Numbered from the stretch's first letter, positions 17,583 through 26,474 are shown. The stretch: 64,000 nt of DNA from an uncultured Spirochaetaceae bacterium (GCA_944390015.1 CALXOL010000008.1:1-64000), one strand, 5' to 3'. Translations and numbers: made by a program. The notes: generated by a model from the sequence alone, not told the origin.

Positions 17583-19000
17583 TTTCCAAAAATCCTCTTT
17601 ATAAACGAGAAGAATCCCTTCTTCTCCTCCGTCTGAGGAATCGAATTGAGATTAATCCTCTTGACGTTCTTTCCCTCGACTTCCTTTTTCAAAAGCTCTT
17701 TGCCTGAAGCCTTATGTGCTTTCTTTGTCCTATCGGGCGAGCTCTTCCTATTCTTTGGAGCGCTTTTCCTTGTACCCTGACTCCTCTTAGATCTATCGCG
17801 ACTAGGTCTATCGGTCTTTCTGCTCTCAGCCTTCGCCTTCTTTATCTTTATGCCGCTGCTCTTGTCCTCAACCTCCTCAAGACCGCATTCATCCGGCCAG
17901 AGTACTGGTATTTTCATATGGATGAACTCCTCGATAGGCTCAAGTCCATAGATGTAGGTCTCATCGGCAAGCGTCACGGCCTTACCGCTCTTTCCTGCAC
18001 GAGCTGTCCTTCCGATTCGGTGGACGTAGTTCTCATAATCCTCAGGAATATCATAATTGACGACAAGCTCAAGGTCGTCTATCTGAAGACCACGGGCAGC
18101 AACGTCCGTTGCCACAAGGATTGTGATTCTTCCATCCTTGAAAGCGTCGAGCGTCTTAAGTCTCTTACTCTGCTGCATGTCCCCCATCAGATAAGAGGCC
18201 CTGTAACCGTTGAGTTTAAGACGCATTGCGACCTCTACCGCACCATCTTTCGTATTTGTGAAGATTATCGCGCTCTGTGGATTTATCTTCTTAAGAAGCG
18301 AGAGAAGAAGAGGGAACTTCTCATCCTTTGTGATGTGGAAAAGCTCCTGGGTAATCTCCTTGACGGTAACCTCCTCAGGACGAACCTCTATCTCCTCAGG
18401 CTCATTCATGAATGTCCAAGCGAGGTTTCTCACCTTCATTGAAAGGGTAGCGGAAAATAGCATGGTCTGCCTCTCCTCCCTCGCTCTCATCCTTGAGAAC
18501 ATCTTCTCGATATCAGGATAGAAGCCCATGTCGAACATCCTGTCCGCCTCATCGAGGACGACTATGTCGAATGCTTTGAAATCGAGCTTGCCGCTTAAAA
18601 GGAAATCCAGAAGACGACCGGGTGTTCCAACTGCAAGGTTTACACCCTCCTTTACTTCCTCAAGCTGCTTTGAATACCCCACTCCACCATAGAAGCAGCC
18701 AATCTGGTAGCCTTCAATCCCTTTAGAGAATGAGATGGCATCCTCCTCTATCTGTACCGCAAGCTCCCTGGTCGGAGCTACGATGAGGGCCTTACTGCTA
18801 TTATCCTTCAAATAGCGCTCGAATATGGTCAAAAGGAAGACGAGCGTCTTTCCGCTTCCCGTCTTCGACTGAACCATCACATCCTTTCCACTAAGGGAGA
18901 TGGGAAGGACCTTCTCCTGTACTTCCGTAGGTCTTTCAAAACCGTGCTCAACGACTCCAGCCAAAGACTTTGCCGAGAGTCCTAAATCATTAAAATCCAT
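17579..19000 (-). CDS. DEAD-box ATP-dependent RNA helicase
   Basis: A 473-residue protein with motif I SKTGSGKT, motif Ia PTRELA, motif II VLDEADRMFD, motif III SAT and motif VI HRIGRTARAG, preceded by a Q-motif region (EHGFERPTEVQ). The C-terminal 90 residues are strongly basic (many KK, RK and SR pairs), a typical RNA-binding tail. It should unwind structured RNA in ribosome assembly or mRNA decay. It is first in the minus-strand run, overlapping the ABC exporter by four bases, so the helicase promoter probably drives the lipid and vitamin genes as well. Confidence 0.92.
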   Translation of the reverse strand: MDFNDLGLSAKSLAGVVEHGFERPTEVQEKVLPISLSGKDVMVQSKTGSGKTLVFLLTIFERYLKDNSSKALIVAPTRELAVQIEEDAISFSKGIEGYQIGCFYGGVGYSKQLEEVKEGVNLAVGTPGRLLDFLLSGKLDFKAFDIVVLDEADRMFDMGFYPDIEKMFSRMRAREERQTMLFSATLSMKVRNLAWTFMNEPEEIEVRPEEVTVKEITQELFHITKDEKFPLLLSLLKKINPQSAIIFTNTKDGAVEVAMRLKLNGYRASYLMGDMQQSKRLKTLDAFKDGRITILVATDVAARGLQIDDLELVVNYDIPEDYENYVHRIGRTARAGKSGKAVTLADETYIYGLEPIEEFIHMKIPVLWPDECGLEEVEDKSSGIKIKKAKAESRKTDRPSRDRSKRSQGTRKSAPKNRKSSPDRTKKAHKASGKELLKKEVEGKNVKRINLNSIPQTEEKKGFFSFIKRIFGK

Positions 19001-19064
19001 ATATCAATCCTATAATGAAATCCAAATCAAACAATTAAAGTTAATGGATTTCCATATTTCATGT

Positions 19065-19856
19065 CTATTCCCATTGTCCGACATAATCGGAAAAACGCAG
19101 AACCATGGTATTCATGCTGCGACTGACGCTCTTTCCGTTTATGCTCCTTACGCTCATCGCCTTCATGCTGGTAGAGCTGATGAAAAGAGAGTCGAACGAA
19201 TACACATCCTTAACGTAGACGGGCTCATATACTACCTGGATGCCCATTTCCTTCGCAGCCTCCATGACACCTATTCTCGTCACACCCAATAGTACATCGC
19301 TATCCGGTGCGGTATAGAGCTTGTTCCCCTTGAGGGCATAGAAATTACTCCTTGTGCCCTCCGTGATATACCCATGCCTGTTTACAAATAGGGCCTCGAA
19401 GGCCCCCTTACTCTCTGCATCCTCAAGAGCAAGATAAGAGAGCAGAAGATTGCTGGTTTTATAATTAGGAAGGAACCTCTCACCCTCATAAAGCGTACAG
19501 TCCACCCCCTCGGTATAATATGAGTCAGGGTATTTTCTAGTCTCACTGTGCGTGATGAACAACAGGTTCTCATGCCCGATTAAAAGGATGCGGAAAGTCT
19601 CATTGAAGAGATTATCTGCATTTTTAAGAGCATCAAGCCATGAATAGATCTCCTCATCAGAATACTTAAGATCTATCTTAATACCTTTTGCGGACTCCCT
19701 TAGTCGGAAAAGGTGCTCTTTCAAGTGCACGAACTCCCCGTTTTTCAGCTTGAGAGCCTCATAAACGGAGTATGCGTACTGGACGCTTCTATCGGTAACG
19801 GGAAGTAGAGCATCCTTTTCTTCTATCAGGCAGCCGCATCTAATTGCATGTCTCAT
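19065..19856 (-). CDS. Class IV PLP aminotransferase / aminodeoxychorismate lyase-like
   Basis: A 263-residue protein of fold-type IV. RSVQYAYSVYEALKLKNGEF matches the family N-terminus, NYKTSNLL supplies the PLP-binding Lys, and YITEGTRSNFYAL and LLGVTRIGVMEAA match the cofactor phosphate-binding region. The family includes branched-chain aminotransferases, D-amino-acid aminotransferase and 4-amino-4-deoxychorismate lyase (PabC); I cannot separate these. The length, about 30 residues below typical IlvE, leans towards a D-amino-acid or PabC-like member. It stands alone, 64 bases upstream of the helicase. Confidence 0.8.
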   Translation of the reverse strand: MRHAIRCGCLIEEKDALLPVTDRSVQYAYSVYEALKLKNGEFVHLKEHLFRLRESAKGIKIDLKYSDEEIYSWLDALKNADNLFNETFRILLIGHENLLFITHSETRKYPDSYYTEGVDCTLYEGERFLPNYKTSNLLLSYLALEDAESKGAFEALFVNRHGYITEGTRSNFYALKGNKLYTAPDSDVLLGVTRIGVMEAAKEMGIQVVYEPVYVKDVYSFDSLFISSTSMKAMSVRSINGKSVSRSMNTMVLRFSDYVGQWE

Positions 19857-20014
19857 CTTTTATCTCCACCGCAACTATAATACAAACAGCAATTTACATG
19901 CAAGAAGATGGCAAAATGGCCAATGTTAACTATGTGGGAGTAATCACTTTTCCATCTATAAATGCCGGCATGGTTAATTTCTTTATTTGACATACTCATT
20001 TCAAGAACAATAAA

Positions 20015-21169
20015 ATGAAAACGATGAAAATACTTTGCACATATGTTTTAAGCGGTAACGGCCATCTGGTACCGGCAAGAACAGTTAAGATAGAATTAGA
20101 TAAAGCGGGACATGAGACGAGGCTCGAACAGGTGTTCGACATACTTAACATGAAATGGCTTGGAAGGCTAAACCGCATGATATGGCGCGAGATGCTTCGC
20201 CATTCCTCGATTGAGGAGAGCATCGTAGGTGGAGCGGACCAGTCCAATGCAATGTCTGCCTTGGTTAAATTCTGCGTGAGATTCAAATCAAAGACATTTA
20301 AAAGATATCTTGAGAAATTTCCCGCAGATGCGATCTTCGCAACTCACCCATACGGCTCGACCATATTCTCAGCAATGGTCAAACACCTCGGGCTTAACAT
20401 ACCCGTCTATTACTATGCAACAGATGTCTTCTTCTCCCCTTCTGCGGCAATATCAAATGATTTAAGAAGGTTCTTCATCCCAACTGAGGAAGGACGGAAT
20501 TACATAATCAGCAAAGGAGAAGATCCTCAGAAGGTAAGAATCTCTCCGTTTCCTTTGCAGCAGAATGTCAAGGAAAGCCCCGAGATGACAAAAGAAGAGG
20601 CAAGGGCTAAGCTAGGACTAGAGAACATCTTCACACTCCAGCTCAACATGGGTGGCGAAGGCCTTGGCTCCCTTTCCCTTCTTGAGGCTCTCGCAGTAAA
20701 GGAGTACGACATCCAGATCCTGATTGTCGGAGGAATTGACAATAAGCTGAAGAAAGAGGTTGAGAGAGTAAGAGAGAAGGCCAATAGGAACATCAGGATT
20801 ATTACAACCGGGTTTGTGAAGAACGTGAACGAATACCTCTACGCATCGGACATCGTCGCAGGCAGACTCGGCATCAATACGATTTTAGAGGCTTTCTATC
20901 TTAAGCGCCCGTTCCTCGTGACGGAGCTGGTATACTCTGTGAAACCCGCAGCCGACTACATCGAGAAATACCATGTGGGCTGGAACTGCAACAGGAACAT
21001 AGGAGATCAGGAGAAGGTGATCGACATGTATGCGACAATGACACCCCCCCCCCACGAGAGTCTCGAAGAGATGGAGAAGAACTTCTCAAGAATTCCAATC
21101 GAATACGATGCCGCATCCCTTGCAGAGATGCTCATCAGGGATACAGAGGAATTCAAGAGAGGAAATTAA
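20015..21169 (+). CDS. Glycolipid glycosyltransferase (MGDG synthase-like), copy 1
   Basis: A 384-residue GT-B enzyme of the diacylglycerol glycosyltransferase type. SGNGHLVPARTVKIELDKAG is the N-terminal membrane and acceptor region, and the donor site includes LNMGGEGLGSLSLLEAL and GRLGINTILEAFYLKRPFLV. It is clearly paralogous to the next gene over its whole length (shared EEARAKLGL and VNEYLYASD). Together they could make mono- then di-glycosyl-diacylglycerol for the spirochaete membrane. Codons 344-346 are three CCC in a run of ten C; slippage would replace the last 38 residues. The ATG at 20015 has no strong SD; a second ATG lies at 20024. Confidence 0.8.
   Translation: MKTMKILCTYVLSGNGHLVPARTVKIELDKAGHETRLEQVFDILNMKWLGRLNRMIWREMLRHSSIEESIVGGADQSNAMSALVKFCVRFKSKTFKRYLEKFPADAIFATHPYGSTIFSAMVKHLGLNIPVYYYATDVFFSPSAAISNDLRRFFIPTEEGRNYIISKGEDPQKVRISPFPLQQNVKESPEMTKEEARAKLGLENIFTLQLNMGGEGLGSLSLLEALAVKEYDIQILIVGGIDNKLKKEVERVREKANRNIRIITTGFVKNVNEYLYASDIVAGRLGINTILEAFYLKRPFLVTELVYSVKPAADYIEKYHVGWNCNRNIGDQEKVIDMYATMTPPPHESLEEMEKNFSRIPIEYDAASLAEMLIRDTEEFKRGN
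21044..21053 (+). repeat. C10 homopolymer inside the glycosyltransferase gene
   Basis: Ten consecutive C encode Pro-Pro-Pro near the 3' end of copy 1. Long C/G runs are hypermutable by strand slippage and serve as phase-variation switches in several bacteria, including Treponema pallidum. The current length keeps the frame. The equivalent position of the paralogue has no such run. Confidence 0.9.
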
Positions 21170-21199
21170 ATACAATATTTTTCAGAAAAGGAGGTGCGC

Positions 21200-22312
21200 A
21201 TGAAACCTGCTTTTCTGTATGTTAATGCGGGTAAAGGGCACTATATCCCCGCAAAAGCGATGTATGATACCTATCTTGACGGATATGGGGAAAGTGCGAT
21301 TCTAGCAAACCTGTTCGACATCATAAGCTCAAATTTCATGCAGCATGTGATACAGGAGAACTGGAGGCACTCATTAAAGCATACGGCGACACAGCCGTAC
21401 ACATACCCCGTGATAGATAATCCTGTAAATCGGTTCCTGCTCAGGCACATCATCAATAACAGGAAACACACCAAAGCATTGAAGGCATGGCTGGAGATGG
21501 AAAAACCCGATTTAATCGTATCTACGAATTTCATCGGTGGCCTGATATTACCAAATGCAATAGAGAAGCTCGGATATGACATCCCGGTCTTCCAGTATGC
21601 GGCAGACTGTGTAGCTACCCCTCGCACCGGAGTGAACAACAAGCTTAAATACATGTATCTCGCAACGGAGCGTGGCGTTGAGAATGCAATCGAGAACGGG
21701 ATGGAGAGAGCTAAGGTAAAGCTCTGCCCGTTCCCACTGCAGTATAAGATTGAGAACTCAGAGAGCATGAGCAAGGAGGAAGCGAGGAAAAAACTCGGCC
21801 TTGACGACATCTTCACAATCGCATTTTCAATGGGTGGAGAGGGGATCAGCAGGCTTGGTATTCTTGAGGAGGTGGATAAGAGGGGATTGAAGATACAGTT
21901 CGTACTCCTTGGAAATCTTACCGATGTCACAAAGAAGGAACTTGGTGATATCCTTCCGAGAATAAGGAATCTGAAAATAGTCGCTCCCGGATTCGTAAGC
22001 AATGTAAACGAGTACCTATATGCATCGGATATGACTATGGGCAAAGCCGGAGCAAACAGCGTCATGGAATCGATTTATCTAAAGCGCTTCACACTGGTTT
22101 CCGACCAGCTCTATCCGTTTGAGAACTCAAAACCACTTCTTGAGGAGCATAATATCGGAAGGGTCGAGAACAACATCAAAAGACAGGCGGAAATCATTGA
22201 ATCGCTATATAAGGATCCAGGGCAGATTAGAGATGAGAATTTCGAGAATCTTGGAATCACCTTCTCATGCCGTGCCTTCATCGAGATGCTCATAGCAGAT
22301 TATAATTCATGA
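21200..22312 (+). CDS. Glycolipid glycosyltransferase (MGDG synthase-like), copy 2
   Basis: A 370-residue paralogue of the preceding gene, starting MKPAFLYVNAGKGHYIPA. The donor-site region FSMGGEGISRLGILEEV and MGKAGANSVMESIYLKRFTLV are conserved; KAGANS is closer to the usual GKAG motif of MGDG synthases than the GRLGIN of copy 1. The start was moved to the ATG at 21200 because AAAGGAGG ends five bases upstream; a GTG at 21194 is in frame but lies inside that spacing. It is 30 bases downstream of copy 1 and surely co-transcribed. The sugar and order of action are unknown. Confidence 0.8.
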   Translation: MKPAFLYVNAGKGHYIPAKAMYDTYLDGYGESAILANLFDIISSNFMQHVIQENWRHSLKHTATQPYTYPVIDNPVNRFLLRHIINNRKHTKALKAWLEMEKPDLIVSTNFIGGLILPNAIEKLGYDIPVFQYAADCVATPRTGVNNKLKYMYLATERGVENAIENGMERAKVKLCPFPLQYKIENSESMSKEEARKKLGLDDIFTIAFSMGGEGISRLGILEEVDKRGLKIQFVLLGNLTDVTKKELGDILPRIRNLKIVAPGFVSNVNEYLYASDMTMGKAGANSVMESIYLKRFTLVSDQLYPFENSKPLLEEHNIGRVENNIKRQAEIIESLYKDPGQIRDENFENLGITFSCRAFIEMLIADYNS

Positions 22313-22338
22313 TTTTTCCATGAAACTATGGAAACAAG

Positions 22339-22377
22339 GCCCTTATCCATGCTAAAAGATAAGGGCTTTATTTTTAT
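22339..22377 (+). terminator. Rho-independent terminator after the glycosyltransferase pair
   Basis: Stem GCCCTTATC/GATAAGGGC (22339-22347 with 22358-22366) is followed by TTTATTTTTAT. It separates the glycosyltransferase pair from the queuosine transporter gene that begins 13 bases later, which must tolerate read-through or have a promoter overlapping the hairpin. Confidence 0.85.
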
Positions 22378-22389
22378 AGGAGAAACAAT

Positions 22390-23058
22390 ATGAACAAGGT
22401 ACCGGGAAACCCTTTAAAAAACCGGAAGGGAGACTTCTCTCCGCTCTTAGTAGTCTCTGCTCTTCTGGTAATGCTCTACATCACATCAAACGTCATGGCC
22501 ATCAAGATCATAAGCATAGGTGGGCTGTCACTCTTTGATGCTGGAACAATCACATTTCCTTTCGCCTACATGCTTGGTGACGTGCTTGCAGAGATCTGGG
22601 GCTATAAGACCGCGAAAAAAGTTATTTACATCACATTCCTATGCAATGTCGCATTCATAGCTTTCACCTCGATCGGAATAATCCTTCCATACCCCGATTA
22701 CATGGAGAGCACGCAAATGGCATATACCACGGTCTTCACGTACGTTCCGAGGATAGTGGTATCATCGCTCATCGCATTCCTATCGGGAGAGCTGGTGAAT
22801 GCGAAAATACTGGTCAAGATAAAAGAGAGGCAGAAAAGCGATAAACACCTTTTCATAAGGACGATTGGATCATCGCTTGTCGGCTATTTTTTTGATACCG
22901 TCTTATTCGTAATAATAGCATTCGCAGGGACTGTAACAATGCGTGACCTCATCTCGATGATCGTCGTACAGTATTTCGCAAAGGCCATAATCGAAGCGGC
23001 ACTTGGAACACCGCTTGCATATCTTTGCTGCAATTACATCAGGAAAAACTATGCTTAG
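22390..23058 (+). CDS. yhhQ: Queuosine precursor transporter (YhhQ/VUT family)
   Basis: A 222-residue membrane protein of about six helices. LYITSNVMAIKII and TITFPFAYMLGDVLAEIWGY are the hallmark of the YhhQ family, which imports preQ0, preQ1 or queuine for the tRNA wobble base queuosine. ATAGGAGAAACAAT precedes the ATG. It overlaps the following radical SAM gene by eight bases, so the pair is translationally coupled. No preQ1 riboswitch was seen upstream. Confidence 0.88.
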   Translation: MNKVPGNPLKNRKGDFSPLLVVSALLVMLYITSNVMAIKIISIGGLSLFDAGTITFPFAYMLGDVLAEIWGYKTAKKVIYITFLCNVAFIAFTSIGIILPYPDYMESTQMAYTTVFTYVPRIVVSSLIAFLSGELVNAKILVKIKERQKSDKHLFIRTIGSSLVGYFFDTVLFVIIAFAGTVTMRDLISMIVVQYFAKAIIEAALGTPLAYLCCNYIRKNYA

Positions 23059-23734
23059 ATATTCACTTATTGAAGAAGGACTTAAAAGAGAATTCCTCCT
23101 TTTGCAAGGAAAAGGATGCAAATGGAGGAGATGCACATTCTGCGACTACCATAGTGACTTTTCATCTACGCCTTTTGAGGTAAACAAGGCGGTTCTTGAG
23201 AAAGTAAGCGGCAAATACGGGATCCTTGATATCATAAACTCAGGATCCTGCTTTGAACTCGATAGCGCTACCCTTTCCCTCATAAGGGAAAAAGCAAATG
23301 AGAAGGGTATCCACACCATCTGGTTTGAGACACACTGGATGTATCGCAACCAGCTTGATAGAATGCGCTCCCTATTTCCTGGTATAAGGCTGAAGTTCCG
23401 CGTCGGAGTCGAATCCTTTAATGGAAAGCTCAGAAAAACCTGGGACAAGGGAATAGATGAAAGTGTAACGCCAAAAGAGATCGCATCATATTTTGACGGA
23501 TGCTGCCTGCTTGTAGGAGTAAAGGGAGAGACGAGGGAGGATATTCTCAGAGACATAGAACTGGCAAATAAGTATTTCGAGTACTTCTCCGTCAACCTCT
23601 TCTGCCCAAACAGCACAAGAGTAGAAGTCGATGATGATCTCGCACTCTTTGTAAAGAGTGAAGTAAGGAAAATGCTTGAAGGAAATACAAAGGCTGAACT
23701 TCTTATCGAAAATACCGATTTAGGAGTTGGCTAG
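23051..23734 (+). CDS. Small radical SAM-type protein, possibly QueL-like queuine salvage enzyme
   Basis: A 227-residue protein starting MLRYSLIEEGLK; the ATG at 23051 lies inside the 3' end of yhhQ. Its cluster motif is GCKWRRCTFCDYH, a C-x4-C-x2-C spacing rather than the canonical C-x3-C-x2-C. A central glycine-rich GILDIINSGSCFEL and a later FRVGVESF fit a radical SAM half-barrel. Queuine lyase (QueL), a radical SAM enzyme that releases queuine from queuosine, is described in gut bacteria near YhhQ-type transporters. The tight coupling to yhhQ makes that assignment attractive, but it rests on context; an archaeosine-type or other radical SAM role is possible. Confidence 0.5.
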   Translation: MLRYSLIEEGLKREFLLLQGKGCKWRRCTFCDYHSDFSSTPFEVNKAVLEKVSGKYGILDIINSGSCFELDSATLSLIREKANEKGIHTIWFETHWMYRNQLDRMRSLFPGIRLKFRVGVESFNGKLRKTWDKGIDESVTPKEIASYFDGCCLLVGVKGETREDILRDIELANKYFEYFSVNLFCPNSTRVEVDDDLALFVKSEVRKMLEGNTKAELLIENTDLGVG

Positions 23735-23818
23735 AAATTGACAGGGGCAATTCTTAAATGTTAGTCTTACTAAAGCTGTTTTTCCAGCAACAATAAAATA
23801 TAAAGGACAAAATAGAAA

Positions 23819-25306
23819 ATGAGTTCAGAGGACAATAAGACAATAACGTTCGATAAACCCAAGAAGCCGCACAATAAGAAATCAATCGGCTGGATTATCG
23901 GAGTTGTGGTGCTAATCCTTATTTCCATCACATTCATTCTGCCTACGACATTCCTAGCAGGAAACCATGAGATCGTATTCGGTTCAATCAAGGGAAAGGA
24001 TGTCGCATTGACAAACCAGTATTTCCAGACACAGGCTTCAATGCTTTCCTCCCAGTATGGAGCAGATGCTAATACACTTCAGGGTTCATACACGATTTGG
24101 AATCAGGCATTCTTATCAACTATAGCCAATATCGGGCTAAACGACATGGCAAAGAATGCCGGAGCTAAGACAACCGATAACTACGTAGACAGGGCAATCG
24201 TCAATTCAGGATTCTACGGCTCAGAAAACGGTACGTTCGACCCAGAGGTTTATAAGGATGCTTCCAGCTATGAGAAGAACACGTTCCGCTCATACATGGA
24301 GGAGAGCGTACCTGCGAACTTCGTTGTCTCAGATATCTCAAGAGCGCACTCTTCTAACGGGGAGATCGCACTCGTCAAGGATATCAGCGCAAAGGCAAGA
24401 GCGTTCGACTATGTGCTGATTGATTCTTCAATCTATCCTGAGGAGGATGTAATCGCATATGCGACGAACAACCCTCAGCCATTTTATCAGATATCATTCG
24501 TCTCCGTTACAGCAGCTAGTGCCGATGAAGCTTCCGCGATAGTCGAGGCGGCAGAAAGCGGAGAGACGACACTCATTGATGCATCAAATGAGAGTGCATC
24601 GACAAGTGACGGCGTAAGGGACGGGGTATTCTATTTCACACTCGAAAATGAGCTTATTAACGCTGAGGATCTTGAGTTTCTCTTCTCTGCCGCTCAGGGA
24701 GAGACCACGGAGCCACTTGAGACCATCGAAGGCTATACAGTCTATCAGATAACAGAGGCATCCCACCTTCCTTCTTCCCCGACAGAGGAGGAGTTTGACG
24801 AGGCAAGGTCATATATCGCAATCAATGAATCTGAGATGATGAATGCATACATCGATGAGAGAAGTGCCGAATTCTATTCCCGCATTGACAGCGGAGAGGA
24901 CTTCTTCAAAGTTGCAGAGGATATGGGGCTAAGCGTTAATAATGTTCAGGCAACTACTGCGAACCCCTCTGGTTACCCACTCTTCTCATCTTTCCAGATG
25001 ACGGATTCTGCATACGGATTGACCAACGCCACATATTTCAATCCTGATTACATGAGAGAGCTCTATCAGAGCGAGGAAGGAACCGTTCTTCCTGCGGAGA
25101 CCATCAGCTCTGGAGTCAGGGTTGTTACGAGAGTCGGCGCAGAGAGCGTGAATGAGGACTCATCCTCATATATCGACACCATGTATTCCTACCTGAAGCC
25201 TCAGATGATCTTGACCGATTTACAGGAGGCGATATTAAACGATCCTACTTTCGAGGATAATTTTGCTTCCGTATTCTTCACCCAGATAATGGGAAGCACG
25301 ATCTAA
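23819..25306 (+). CDS. Membrane-anchored SurA/PpiD-like periplasmic chaperone
   Basis: A 495-residue protein: cytoplasmic head, one membrane helix (residues 23-43, WIIGVVVLILISITFILPT), then a periplasmic region. The part after the anchor (VFGSIKGKDVALTNQYFQTQ) resembles the N-terminal helical domain of PpiD/SurA-type folding factors, and the middle has the spacing of a parvulin-like domain, but the usual parvulin motifs are weak, so catalytic activity is doubtful. The likely role is holding outer-membrane or secreted proteins. It is a single gene with its own terminator. Confidence 0.65.
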   Translation: MSSEDNKTITFDKPKKPHNKKSIGWIIGVVVLILISITFILPTTFLAGNHEIVFGSIKGKDVALTNQYFQTQASMLSSQYGADANTLQGSYTIWNQAFLSTIANIGLNDMAKNAGAKTTDNYVDRAIVNSGFYGSENGTFDPEVYKDASSYEKNTFRSYMEESVPANFVVSDISRAHSSNGEIALVKDISAKARAFDYVLIDSSIYPEEDVIAYATNNPQPFYQISFVSVTAASADEASAIVEAAESGETTLIDASNESASTSDGVRDGVFYFTLENELINAEDLEFLFSAAQGETTEPLETIEGYTVYQITEASHLPSSPTEEEFDEARSYIAINESEMMNAYIDERSAEFYSRIDSGEDFFKVAEDMGLSVNNVQATTANPSGYPLFSSFQMTDSAYGLTNATYFNPDYMRELYQSEEGTVLPAETISSGVRVVTRVGAESVNEDSSSYIDTMYSYLKPQMILTDLQEAILNDPTFEDNFASVFFTQIMGSTI

Positions 25307-25333
25307 GAATAATCTCTTAAGCAATACATCTTA

Positions 25334-25365
25334 GGGAGGCCCGCAAAGCCTCCCTTCTTTCTTTT
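25334..25365 (+). terminator. Rho-independent terminator
   Basis: Stem GGGAGGC/GCCTCCC (25334-25340 with 25348-25354) is followed by a T-rich tract TTCTTTCTTTTT. It ends the PpiD-like gene. Confidence 0.85.
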
Positions 25366-25393
25366 TAGATATTTTGCCTTTATAATTGAGAGC

Positions 25394-26413
25394 ATGGAAA
25401 AAGAGATTCTTAAGCCAATCAGTCTTATTGGAAAGGATGGGCACATAATAGAAGAAGGATGGTCCCGCCACCCTCTATGGAAATACGAGAGGAAGGCTCT
25501 TAAATACAGCCCTTACAGGATAAAGGAGTGGGATTACTACCAGATAAAGAACCCAAAGGAAGGGTATTTCATCAACATCACATTCTCCGACCTGGGGCTC
25601 TTCTCAATGATAAGCCTATCATATGTCGATATGCATAAAACAGCTTATGCGATGCAGTCTGCGCTCAAATTCTTTACAAAGAACCGCTCCGGCCTGGCAG
25701 AGAATCCCGAGGATGATTATGCTGTAACCTATGCCGATGAGAAGATAACAATCTCAATAATAAAGAAAAGGGAAAAACGTCAGATAATAGCAAACTGCCC
25801 TTCCCTCACTCTCCCGGATGGAAGGACTGGCCTTCTCGTAGATGCCGTCATAGTCGATGACTACAATGAAAGCATGAACATCGCCACAAGCTGGAAGGAG
25901 GACAGAAGAAAATTCTACTACAACGAAAAGAGGGGGCCGATGGCCACACATGGCACGATAATGCGTGATATGGATCTCTCTTCCTTAGATGGCTCTTACA
26001 GCCTCCTTGACTGGGGGAGAGGCGTGTGGCTCAGATCATCCACATGGCTATGGAGTGCCCTGATGGGAGGCGAGTACATGCTCAATCTCGGCTATGGTTT
26101 TACAGACAGGAGCCCTGCAAGTGAGAACTGCATCATCTACGAAGGGAAAGCTCACAAACTTGAAGAGATTGAAATCAAGATCCCAGAGAACCTCGATAGG
26201 GAAAAATGGACAGTAAAGGACAAAAACGGCCGTTTAATGCTTGAGATGAGTCCGACTGTCAACAGAAAGGATTATCAGGACTATAAGCTCATAGTCAGTA
26301 AACAGGACCAGGTATTCGGCCTCTTTGATGGGTATTTCATCCTTGATGATGGAAAGAGGATAGATGTAGAGAGCCAAGCGGGATTCATAGAACGCGTGTA
26401 TAATAAATGGTGA
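25394..26413 (+). CDS. DUF2804 family protein
   Basis: A 339-residue soluble protein. Features include a GxIxExGWSRHPLWKYER-type N-terminus, KRGPMATHGTI and LLDWGRGVWLRSSTWLWSAL, which I recognise from the DUF2804 family of beta-rich, lipocalin- or hydroxyneurosporene-synthase-like proteins. No catalytic function is established. It has no signal peptide. Its stop lies just before the SD-masking hairpin of the HD gene, so the two may be co-transcribed. Confidence 0.7.
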   Translation: MEKEILKPISLIGKDGHIIEEGWSRHPLWKYERKALKYSPYRIKEWDYYQIKNPKEGYFINITFSDLGLFSMISLSYVDMHKTAYAMQSALKFFTKNRSGLAENPEDDYAVTYADEKITISIIKKREKRQIIANCPSLTLPDGRTGLLVDAVIVDDYNESMNIATSWKEDRRKFYYNEKRGPMATHGTIMRDMDLSSLDGSYSLLDWGRGVWLRSSTWLWSALMGGEYMLNLGYGFTDRSPASENCIIYEGKAHKLEEIEIKIPENLDREKWTVKDKNGRLMLEMSPTVNRKDYQDYKLIVSKQDQVFGLFDGYFILDDGKRIDVESQAGFIERVYNKW

Positions 26414-26414
26414 G

Positions 26415-26468
26415 GCCTCCCCTATTGCTAAAAACAATGCAAAAGCATACATTTCTCAGCAAGGAGGC
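26415..26468 (+). promoter_or_regulatory. 5' leader hairpin masking the SD of the HD-domain gene
   Basis: GCCTCC (26415-26420) pairs with GGAGGC (26463-26468), which contains the whole Shine-Dalgarno core. Stacked inside, TTGCT (26425-26429) pairs with AGCAA (26458-26462), separated by a 4-nt bulge on one side. The loop holds a small ATGC/GCAT hairpin. The start codon is at 26475. Eleven pairs over the SD suggest translational control; no T tract follows, so it is not a terminator. Confidence 0.5.
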
Positions 26469-26474
26469 GTTATC

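Noticed and set aside
17714-18442. 242-codon open frame antisense to the DEAD-box helicase
   Set aside because: The helicase motifs are complete on the other strand.
21271-22065. 264-codon open frame antisense to glycosyltransferase copy 2
   Set aside because: Mirror of a well-supported gene with a strong SD; no independent evidence.
22313-22389. Possible preQ1 riboswitch before yhhQ
   Set aside because: The hairpin there is a standard terminator of the previous unit; no preQ1 aptamer signature was found.
23108-23150. Canonical C-x3-C-x2-C radical SAM motif
   Set aside because: The spacing is C-x4-C-x2-C, so the gene is called radical SAM-type only with reservation.
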